From assembly GCA_033032175.1 (NCBI GenBank), contig CM065325.1, positions 11,870,930 to 11,934,929 of the forward strand: a DNA stretch of 64,000 bases, given 5' to 3'. Below, piece by piece: positions 24,439-35,300 of the stretch. Every line of letters begins with the position of its first letter. The first letter of the stretch is position 1. The notes below the pieces were generated by a model. That model had not been told where the DNA came from. It ran no database searches and worked only from the letters and a program-made list of their open reading frames with translations. Source of the stretch: Saturnia japonica. Its lineage: Eukaryota; Arthropoda; Insecta; Lepidoptera; Saturniidae. The translations under genes and the position numbers were made by a program.

Positions 24439-24532
24439 ATGCTGTTGTAGTTTTTCACTTGTAGGAATATGCTTATTGTATGTTTTTTTTTTTTACGGGG
24501 TTATTTTTCTCCGTGGGGGGGGGGGGGGGTGG

Positions 24533-24762
24533 TGTGGCGGCAAGACAGTTTTCTGAATGAGAGAGGTGGCAACCGGATAGACGAGGTGTCATAAAGAAAA
24601 AGGTTCTCAAAACTATTTTGTGTTCTTTATGACTACAGTTGTTACTTAGCAACAGATGGTTATTAATGATTGATTAAAAGGTTCTATAGTGTTATTTATT
24701 GTATTAATATAAAATTGTTATGTGTTCTCTGTTCGTGTTAATGTAGATTAAAAGGTACAACA
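24533..24762 (+). repeat. 3' LTR of the CsRn1-type element
   Basis: Starts TGTGGCGGCAAGACAG right after a G-run polypurine tract (24515-24532) and ends GGTACAACA, then the AGTC duplication. Confidence 0.9.
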
Positions 24763-24766
24763 AGTC

Positions 24767-24972
24767 TATCATAATGACTCGCTTTTGCGTGTCACGTTTC
24801 GGGATCAGCTTGAGAATATCTAGTTAAATTTATGCAGGTTGGCATGATAGCAGCCACCGTCGATTGATTACGATCTCTCTCGGTGGTCGCCGTTGTAATT
24901 GGATTATACTGTGCGTATTATCAGGGACAGTGTCATCAATGTGTCGTACTATTAAAAAATAAAAACTACAAC
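24767..24972 (+). mobile_element. Retroposon R, 3' half displaced by the gypsy insertion
   Basis: Continues the sequence left at 19070-19188: joining them across the AGTC gives the order seen (inverted) in the copy at 6690-6960. It ends in an A-rich tail. Near-identical to 17696-17908. Confidence 0.7.
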
Positions 24973-25094
24973 TATATTTAGTAAATTTTGTTAGCAGAGG
25001 ACACGGGTCACGTGATCTTCACTCAAGTAAAACAAAACAAAAAAAGGGAAAATGATTGACGTCTCGCACACATGTCAATCGCGGTACACATCTT

Positions 25095-25430
25095 CTGAAG
25101 CAATGCGCCTGAGCTTTCGGTGAAGGAAAATATCGTGATGAAACCATATCATGGTGTTTGGGTACTTTCTAATGCGTGCCTGGCTAGCTACCACCTTCAA
25201 GTTGAAAATCTGCCTTTAAGCCGCTATAGGTGTTTTCCGGCAGCTGCACTTGGATGCCAGTTTCCCAACTAGGCTTAGTGTGACACCACCTTGGGCCACA
25301 TCGCCACTTAACATAAAGTGACATCATCATAACGTTAAAACCTATAGACGATAAAAAAGTTGCAAATCTATACAATTAATAAAATTGAACTGTCTGTTTG
25401 TAATGTCAAAATAACAGCTTTTTACTAAAT
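25095..25430. mobile_element. Retroposon relics, including a family shared with 36540-36785
   Basis: CTGAGCTTTCGGTGAAGGA and GCTAGCTACCACCTTCAAGT match CTGCGCTTTAGGTGAAGGA and GCTATCTACCACCTTCTAGT near 36550-36640; a further diverged piece lies at 56030-56140. The last part (25360-25430) repeats a tail also seen at 7790 and 40840. Confidence 0.5.
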
Positions 25431-25443
25431 GCATATTAAAGTA

Positions 25444-26737
25444 TTAGGTCCTTACATATGAAATTCGCGTTTTGTACGGGACTAACATAAAGTCTTTTTT
25501 TTTTTTTTTGTTAAACATATTTAATTAATCAAAGTATGCACCGTTGTTATCTACGCACTTTTGCCATCTCCTAGGTAGTTCATTGATCCCTTTACTAAAA
25601 AAACCAATGGGGCGAGAATCAATAAACTCTTTGAAGGCGGTTTGGACTGCCGCATCGTAGTTGAATGTTTTTCCTTGTAAGAAGTTGTCCAAATTCTGGA
25701 AAAAATGGTAATCTGTTGAAGCAAGGTCCAGAGAGTACGGTGGATGTCGCAGACATTCCAATTGTAGCACATCTAAATTAGTGGTTGTTTGTTGTGCAGT
25801 GTGTGGTCTTGCGTTGTCTTGAAGCATCAGTGGCCTAGAGCGATTGACCAATCTCGGTTGTTTAGCAGCTAGTTCTTCCTTCATGGTTTGCAGTTGCTGA
25901 CAATAGATATCTGCCGTAATCGTTTGGCCAGATTTTGAAAGCTGTAGTGAACGACACTGGCGCTAGTCTTCCAAACACTCACATGTAACTTTGAGTGAGA
26001 CTCTGAGTTAATTTTCGTTTAGGGCAGGATTTGGCTGGGTCTCCAGGGGTTAGCCAATGCGACGAGCGCTTCCGATTATTGTAAATTATCCACTTTTCAT
26101 CACAAGTAATGATTCGATTTAAAATCCCTTCATTATTGTGTCGGTTGAGCAAAGTAACAAAGCAGTCGGCGCGTGTTTGCAAGTTCGATTCACTCAATTC
26201 ATGAAGTACCCATCGTTCAAGTTTTTTTGCTTTCCGATTAGCTTCAAGTGGATTAATACAGTTTTATCACTTACCCCGATGCCTGCACCTATCTCTGAAG
26301 TGCTTTGTGATGGATCCGCTTCCACAATAGCCTTTAATTCTTCATTTTCCACTTCTGTCTCCGGCCGTCCACGGGGTTGGTTCTGAAGGTCGAAATTTTC
26401 AGAACGAAAACGTTGAACCCAAAACGTACCGTGCTTTCTTTTGCGACTCCAGCGCCGTACACATCATTAATCGTTCGAGCTGTTTCTGCAGCACTGGTGA
26501 CACGGTAGAACTCGTACTCGTAAATATACCGATGTTTCATGTTTTCCATTGTGCGGTAATAAGCGACGCCAAAGAAAAAATAATGAGGAAAAAACAAATG
26601 AATGACTGTTTTCAAAACTCAAATGTACCAGCTAAATGAATTTATAAATTTGAATTTGGATTTCTTAACCAAAGAGGAGATATTTCAGATCAAAGTGGTC
26701 TACTGACCAAACGCTAATTTCATATGTAAGGAACTAA
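25444..26737 (-). mobile_element. mariner transposon, decayed (minus strand)
   Basis: The ends are inverted repeats of about 28 bp (TTAGGTCCTTACATATGAAA against TTAGTTCCTTACATATGAAA), flanked by TA at 25442-25443 and 26738-26739. The transposase is broken into frames at 26615-26334 (N-terminal helix-turn-helix region), 26197-25979 (ITCDEKWIIYNN, first catalytic D) and 25884-25525 (LMLQDNARPHTA, second D, and HPPYSLDLASTDYHFF, third D). By my count 34 residues separate the last two aspartates, the mariner D,D34D spacing. The motifs are clear but at least two frameshifts prevent a full-length protein. Confidence 0.85.
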
Positions 26738-26739
26738 TA

Positions 26740-27990
26740 TATACGACACCTATAACAAATATGGTAATACATACGTTAAGCTTAGATGGCATTCTACATA
26801 TCATTTAATGACAGGTTATTATATAAATAGTAATAAATTAATATATTTATTTTTGAAGATTGTTTATTACCATGTACATGGTGGTTACAACCCAGTTGGG
26901 TAAAGATGCCTAACACTACCACTTGATAACTGGATATACACCGGCTGATTCCGGACCGTGCCAACGCCTAAGCGCCTCATTACTTAGGACGTAAGTAAGG
27001 ATGTAGGACATAATTATATAGTATCCTGCAAGGCAGTTCGCGGGTCGCGGATTGATTGCAGACGAAAGGACCGTGGATTTTGAGCCTAATACTTTATTTC
27101 ATTATATGGCAGCTAAGTTCAAATCCAGCGTGAAAATGGTGTTAGTACCTTTTGAAAATATGGTTTGTTTTATGCGCATTTTCATGTACAATAATTTTTT
27201 TTTAACATACCAAAACGCCATTTTCGCGATGTATTTGAACTATAATGAAAATTATACTGAAATATAATGAAATAAAGTACACGCCAAAAGCTTTCATATA
27301 GCATAGTTTTCATCACTGTTGCACAACTTTGAAAAGTGGTGCCAGTGTTCATACTAAAGTGCCCATGGTCTTTTGAAATAATATAAGTTTCGGATTTATT
27401 TCTTAACTTATGCCAAAAAGCTCTTTTCATGCCACATTTCAAGACATTTATTTTTAAGAATTATCAGGTAGTACCTAACCTATAATAGGTTTCGATAAAA
27501 TCGTTAATTGAGCCATACAATTGATAGCCAATGAGCCCAATCTCTTTATTGACTTGATTTTTTTTTACATCTGTATGAACGGCATAAACCTTAGTAAGTA
27601 TTCGATATTAATTTCAACTTACTACTTCAAAACGCTTTTGAGAAAAAGGGCCTTGACACACGGACAAATAGTGATACGGACAACAAAATGATCGTATAAA
27701 GGTCATTTAGGCACTGAACCCTAAATAGATAAAAAAAATACGATTGTCCGTGGTAGTACAAATTAAATAGACAAAGTACTTACTGAATGTAAGGAAAGTA
27801 AGAAGCACCTGAAATTAACGGGTGATAAATAAAACAAAAGAATTATTGCCATAATGTAAATATTTATTAATTATTTATGCTACTAGTACACTCATGTAAT
27901 GTACATGTACATTTATTGAAGATTACAATTTAAAGTAAATGTAATTAGGCTTTTGAATTTAATTACTTTACTTAATATTCAAAAAGATTA
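26740..27990. other. No gene recognised; contains gene B 3' UTR
   Basis: Only short frames and one R-like scrap near 26940. The AATAAA of gene B on the minus strand is TTTATT at 27912-27917, so its transcript probably ends near 27890. Confidence 0.45.
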
Positions 27991-27996
27991 TTATAT

Positions 27997-29266
27997 TTAC
28001 TGGTTGTCGCAGGAAATGGACCATGGTTCGTCCACGACGTATACATGCATTGTAATGACACCAGGATCGTCGGCCAGATCGTAAAAACACTGTGGTGCAT
28101 TAGGCACATTAATCTGTAATAAAAATTACAATCGCATAATACTTCGGCTTATATCAAATACCTCTGTGGACCTATCTTCTACCTTTTATGTGCAAAGAGA
28201 CAATTTTACGAAGATTTTTTTTTTGTCCAACGTCTGACATGACAGGAAATTTTTTATAGGAAACAAACAGCAAACATTTTTTTACATAGTTGACTTAAAA
28301 ATGCACAAGATAATATTAAAGTACTAGCTGATACCCGCAACTTCGTTTGCTTGATCTCGGGACACGAAAAACTAAAAGAAAATCACAGATGCGTTTATCA
28401 CTATGTGTGTATGGTGGTCGCGATCCCTACCACTTCGTTTTATTACTGCAAATACACCGGCTAATGGCGGAATGTGATCAATCTGTGTATGGTATTGTAA
28501 TTACATGCCATTATAAATCGAACACATTAACCGTCCTAATAAAACTAAAAAATAATTGAAATTTTCCCTTATTGTACAAACATGCGGGATGATTATAAAA
28601 AAACGCTAAGCCCTCTTGTTTCTTACAAAAAACATAAATATGAATTTTCATATCTCTAATTTAAGAAATTATTATTTGGGTTAGCGGCCTCTGTACAAAC
28701 AGTATGGGAAGAATGTTAAATGATCAATGATGAGAAATTACATCATCTCCAGTTCGTACAGAAGTAACAATAGAGGGCGCTAAAATGAGAACTCTAATAA
28801 AATAAAATTATGGATTTTGCAAATTACGTTACCAAAGTAAAAGTTTGCATTTTGTCACAAAAACTCCTTAATGAGTGCTAAAATAAAAATATGTAAGTTG
28901 CAAATTCCAACACTACAAAAGTAAGTACGAACATTGAAAAGTACGAATTTTGAGATGTCAAACAAACTCCCTAGATAGAGCTAGTGAGAGCACAAGAGAG
29001 CGAAAATCTTGTCAGAAGATCCCACTTTGTTTAGTTATTATTTGAAAAAAGGCATCACAACAACCGTGGTATTTTGTATACATGTACGTATTATACGTTT
29101 GTACTTTTTTCAGATAATATTCCCATGGATATTTGAAATGTACAGAATGATGCCTTAATTGAAAATAATATTGTCAATAATGAATGATTGCGAGTACTTG
29201 TATGTACATTTTCATAAACTTTAAATTAGTGTGTATTTGATCATTTTCTGAATATTAAAAAAAAAA

Positions 29267-29309
<43 letters not shown>

Positions 29310-32300
29310 GAAGGCTTCACTTCTACCACGTGTGAATTGAACATATGATTTTTTTAACTTTGTAATGATTGTTTACAGTCTTTTAATAATTATATTTTTG
29401 TGGATGTACAGAGATTTCAAATATCACTATTATTCATACGCTACATTATAATAAATTTTTTACAGTAAAACCCGTTTCACACTTTGACATGTCCCTTGAA
29501 CTTATTGTCCGGTAAATGAATAATGTGCTTAGAGATCTTATTATAGAACTTAACATTACATCTAAAAAAATTCTTATTTCCCCTATTAAGTATGAAACAA
29601 GGGATGACCAATTTGTGTTTATTTTTTCTAGTACTTCTAGTTTTCAATTGAAATTATGCTGGTCGATTGCAAAATCTAGCTTATCTAAGTAATTGTAAAC
29701 ATACGTTAAATTGTCAAGGACGTATTAGGAGGACAAATTTATGATATGAAATTTCTGGAACTTAAAAATAATTCGCGTGTCCCTTGTTTGTTGTAGATTG
29801 AACGATTTCAAGCGTGCTTAACTGTGATACGGCGATACACGTGCAAGAGATTCGCCACTGCTATAGTGTTTCTGAGGATTTCATTTGTTAGAAGTGTAGG
29901 TAATATTACCTTGACAAAGGGGATTCCGATTTCGACCGCTGACGTGAACGGACGTGTCCGCTCGCGCTCTCGATCGCTTTCCGAATTATCGCATTCTGCT
30001 TAAATTAGTGTACAACTTGTTTGCTCTGATCCACGGACCCGGTCCTAGGCCTGCCGGTTCAGAATACACAGTGTAAGCTAGTTTTTTAAGCTATCTCATT
30101 CGCGCTCTGCTTGTACTAGTGTACGACTTTTTTGTTTTGATCAACGGACCCGGTCCTAGGCCTGCCGGTTCAAAGCACACAGTTTTAAGCTAGTTCTTAA
30201 GCTATTCATACCGCGTGCTATAGTGAGGTCGGTGTTATTGTTGTGTAGCGAGTATCTAGGTACTCGTTGCGCGCATAGCGCCGTCTCGCTCGCACATTTC
30301 GTGTAGCACTTCAGTGCACACGAAAAACCGTACTTGTCAGTACGACATTAAACGCGCTTTTCAGCGCGAAATCCTGTTTCTAAAGACACGCAAATCCACG
30401 GTTTAGTGGTCGTTCGTCGGATACCTAATGGTGCTAACGAAGACGAACGGGGCGTGACCCGAGCGCTCTCCGGTTACTTCCTTCTGAGGTAAACGATAAC
30501 TCGGACGGGCCTGGGAATCTTAGCCTTTGCCTTTTTGCATAGTTAAGCCCCAGGTGTCTCCTACCCAACCCTTCCTATCCTTACCATCCATCCTTGTGGT
30601 TGTTTGGGCGGAGCCACGGTATATACCGGCCTGCGTCCTCTGCCACAAGACTGCTAGGGACTCCCCTAGGGAAACGATAGGTCCTTTTCCTGTGTTTCAT
30701 TACACCGTGACACACAGGTCTCATTGCTCCGGGCTCGGATAGCCCGTTAAATTCATTCGGCGTACCCCCTGCCCTCCAGGCAGGGAGGTGAATAAAATTC
30801 ACTCCCCCGACCTCCAAACCGCCACCGCGATGGCCGAATTAAAATACGCCGAGTTAGAAGCACGTTTTAGGCAGCTGGAAGCCGAACACCAGCGCCTTAT
30901 TAATTACATGTCGCTGCATATGCCCGCGCAAAGCAGCGACTATGTTAGCAGGGCACAGACGGTGGACTCGCTGCGGCCGCCATCGGCCAATCAGAGCGCG
31001 TATGCCGCGCACGCCATCCCCTCCACCTCCGCCGCGATCTCACCCGCCACCGCGCCACCCGGTTTCACGCGACCCGCCTCGGTCCCTGCGACCGAGTACC
31101 CCCACCCCACTAACCTCGCAAGCGCGAGCCACGCCCCTAAGTCCCGAGCAAAATCGCAACAGCGATCTTTTACCCCCGGTCCCTATGGCCGTCCCGCTAA
31201 ACCCGTTGCCCGTCCAGCTAAACCCGTTGCCCCCGCGGCAACCAAATCAAAATCAACATCGGTGTCCAACTCTTTTTCGGCCCTTCCAGTCGAAACAGAG
31301 ATGGATGCACCAGTAAGTCCAACCCCTTCCTCGGAAATGGAACTCTCGCTCCACTTCCAAGAACCAATCATAATCCCGACCGAACCTACCGCGGACAATG
31401 ACGAATTCACGGTCGTCAAATCCCGCAAACGCGCGCCCCGTTGAGGAAAACGCGGCTAAAACATCAAAAACGGCGAACGGCTCCGCCGCCCCCGCACCCT
31501 CCTCAAATACCGACGAACCGGTCGTCGGTAAAAAGCAAAAACCCCCCCCGATAATTATCCACGACAAAACTGTCTGGACAAAGCTCACCAATGAGCTTAA
31601 AACGCTAAAAATAGGTTACACTAAAGCGCGTAATATCGCGACAGGTATCTCCCTGACGATGAGCACGTCAAACTGCCATCGCAAATTGACCACCCTCCTC
31701 CGTAGTAGGAACATTCCTTACTACACTTACGCCTTCGAAGAGGAGCGTGTCTTACGGGTTGTGCTTCGGCGTATCCCCGTCGAGATCTCACCAGAGGAAG
31801 TCTTTGCCTCCATTGAAGCTCAAAAATTCCCCATCCGAGAGGTACATCGGATGTATAATAAAGAGAAACGAGCCCTTCCAATGCTCGTGTTAATCTTAGA
31901 TAAAACGCCTGAGGGCAAAAAAATATTTAATCTAGAAATTGTATGCGAGCTCTCCGGAATAACCGTAGAGCCTCCATACAAAAATTCGAAGCCCTCCCAA
32001 TGCCACAACTGCCAGTTGTACGGACACTCTGCCCGCAACTGCTTCCTTCGTCCGAGGTGCGTTAAGTGCCTCGAAGACCACCCAACCAGGGAGTGCACGC
32101 GTCAGCGTGACTCTAACACCCCCCCGAGCTGCGTACTATGCAGGGAGGAGGGACATCCTGCGAACTATCGCGGATGCCCCAACGCCCCGCACACCACGCA
32201 CCCCCGCCGCCCTGGGCAGGCTGCCCCTCAGCGGGTACCCCCCGCCTCAGGGTCCCGGGCGCAGCAACCTCTGCTCAATCCAGAGGTCTTTCCGTCCCTC

Positions 32301-35300
32301 CCTGCCCCCCGCCGCACTCAGGCGACCGTAGGCCCCCCCGCACCCCAGGTGCAGCCCAAACCTGTGCGTTCGACTCAGAAGACTATGGACATCCCCGCGC
32401 CCCGCGCTCCAGCGCCCCGCGCCCCAGCACCACGCGCTCCAGCGTCCCGCGCCACCACAATGGATGACCTTATGTTATCGCTCACTCGTGAGCATGAGAT
32501 ACGCGAAATCCTCGCATACAAGGCCCATATGGAGCAGTACGGTTTCGTCGAAACCATAGCTGCCGTTCCCCGGCTCGTAGAGACGTTACAGCGTCTCGAT
32601 CGCGAAGCCGCTAACCTCAGGCCTCTCAATGGCTAAACTCAAGCCGAGAGGTTTAAACATCTCCTTTCTTAATGCGCGGAACTTATATCCGCAGCGTGAT
32701 CTCGTCGTGACTTATCTTAAAGATCACCAAATAGACGTTCTTTTAGTACAGGAAACGCTCTTAAAGCGTGGTAACCGCAATCCGAGTATCGCAAACTATA
32801 ACATCGTTAGAAATGACCGCGACGGCCGAGGGGGCGGCAATCTCATTTACTACAAGCGCTCGTTGTATTGCATGCCGATAGATCCTCCGATACTTACCAA
32901 TATGGAAGTATCCGTTTGTAGACTAGGAATGACCGATCATCCGTCCATAACGATCGTATCCGCGTACCTCTCACCGACGAAAGTACCTCTCAGGTCTGAC
33001 CTAGAGAAGCTACTCTCGCTCGGCACATCGGTCATTATCGCAGGTGACCTCAACAGTGGACACACGTCCTTCAACAATTGGAGAGACACCAGCAATGGGG
33101 TTATTCTCGAAGGGTTGTCGGACGAGTTAAACTTTGACGTCATAGCGCCTCCCACTCCCACCCACTTTCAAGATCACTGTACACCGACAATGCTTGACAT
33201 AGCCCTCCTGAAAAATATCGCGCTTCAGGTACGACTCATTCGGGTCGTACACGAACTCGACTCCGACCATCGCCCGGTCATCCTACAGCTAGGACAACTA
33301 GATGACTCCAGCCCTCCTACAGTCACAACGGTTGACTATGCAAAATTAAAACACTACCTCGCGGATAGGCAGTCCTCGCCCAGTCTCGTTAGGGTCCCGG
33401 ACGTATTAGAGTCAGTTGCGCACGTAGATCTCGCAATCGACTCCCTAGTTGACCACCTCCAAGTCGGCATCGGAGAGGCCTCGAGAGAGGTCGAAGCGGC
33501 GAACGATCGCCGCTTTGTACTCCCTGCCGACGTGCGAGCGTTGATGACGGAGAAGACCGCTGCGACTCGTGCGCATGACTCTTATCCGACCGATCTAAAC
33601 CGCGCACGATTACGCGCACTTCAGAGAGCGGTTAAAGCCCGTATAACCGAGCTCAAAAGTCACAGATGGGACACCCTAGTCAAAGGGCTAAGGCCGTCAC
33701 ATCTGACTTATTGGAAAGTAGCCCACGCCCTTAAAATTGACGCCCAACCTCGCATGCCCCCCCTCGAAAACCCGGCACTACACCCGCTTTCGATACCATC
33801 GACAAGGCGGAGTGCCTTGCCGCTTGTCTGGAGAGCCAGTGCTCCCCGAACAGCGTCAAGAACACCGACCGAGTCAGAGACATCGAAGCCCGCGTGGAGG
33901 AGCTGAATAAGCTCCCGGTATCAGAATCCCTGTCCCCAGTCACTTCTGAGGAGATCTCTGCCATTCTCAAAAGCCTTAAGCTTAGAAAGTCACCAGGTCC
34001 CGACGGTATCAGGAACGAAGTACTCAAACTTCTTCCCGATCACCTCATAGCTCTATTGGTCTGCATATTCAATGTAGCCATAGCCAACTGCCATTTTCCA
34101 TCCGTCTGGAAAACGGCCATTGTCATAGGTATTCACAAGCCCGGCAAGAGCACGTCGCTTCCCGACAGCTACCGCCCTATCAGTCTTCTAAATACCCTTG
34201 GTAAAATCTATGAGCGGATCCTTGTGAACCGTCTCAAATCCGTAATAGAGGAGAAAAACCTCTACCCGCCTGAGCAATTCGGTTTTCGTGCTAGACATTC
34301 TTGCACTCATCAAGTGCACCGCCTCACGGAGCACATTTTGTTTAACTTTTCCGAGTTATCTATACCCCGTCGCACACTGGCAGTCTTCTTCGACGTAGCC
34401 AAGGCCTTTGATAAGGTCTGGCACGAAGGATTAGTCTACAAGCTGTACTCCCGCGAAGTCCCCGATAGATTAGTTAAAATCATCCGCGATTACCTCAAAG
34501 ACCGCACCTTTCGCTACAGAGTGGAAGGTGAACTATCCACACCCCATCCCATACGCTCAGGCGTCCCCCAAGGTTCCATCCTGGCACCTAGCCTCTTCAA
34601 TCTGTACGTCAGTGACCTACCAAAACTTCAAGAGAAAGTTGAAGTAGGCTTATACGCTGACGATACAGTCATATACTCCTCTCAAAAGCAAACGAGAAAC
34701 CTCAAATGTAGAATCCAAAGAGCCGTGACCACTCTCGGGAAGTGGTTTAACGACTGGCGAATAGCCATAAACCCCACGAAGAGCGCAGCGGTGCTCTTCG
34801 ACCAAACCGCCACACAGATACCGCAAAAACTCAAGGACAATCCCCTTGAACTCTTCGGTAATCCGATCCCCTGGGAAAAGGCGACCAAATATCTAGGTGT
34901 AACCCTAGATAGTAGACTCTCCTTTATACGCCACATCAATCTGGTTAGGAAAAGGGCCTCCTGGACCCTCGCCCGACTGCATCCTCTGTTATGTGCTGCA
35001 AGCAAAATGTCCACGAGACACAAGCTTACGCTCTACAAGATGTGTATCCGTCCGATCATGACATATAGCTGCGTTGCGTTCGCACATATGTCAAGTTATA
35101 ACTGGGAACGCTTACAAGCCATCCAGAACAAGTTTCTTCGCCGCCTTACCGGTGCCCCCTGGTTTGTTCGTATGGAGGATCTCCATAGAAATATGGCCCT
35201 TCCCTCGATACATGCATATGCCAAACACCTTTCTCGCTCGTATTTCGACACCGCGTCGAACCACGCGAATCCCTTAATAAAAGCGGCAGCTTCTTATGTT

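Larger units (their letters stand above)
19189..24762 (+). mobile_element. CsRn1/Kabuki-type Ty3/gypsy LTR retrotransposon, full length
   Basis: A 5.57-kb element has LTRs at both ends, a 4-bp AGTC duplication at 19185-19188 and 24763-24766, a primer-binding site after the 5' LTR, a gag with the CHCC finger that marks the CsRn1 clade, an intact pol, and a G-run polypurine tract before the 3' LTR. The LTRs differ at about three bases and one 2-base indel, so the insertion is fairly recent. It landed inside a retroposon R copy whose halves are at 19070-19188 and 24767-24972. Gag is interrupted, so the copy is probably not autonomous today. Confidence 0.9.
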
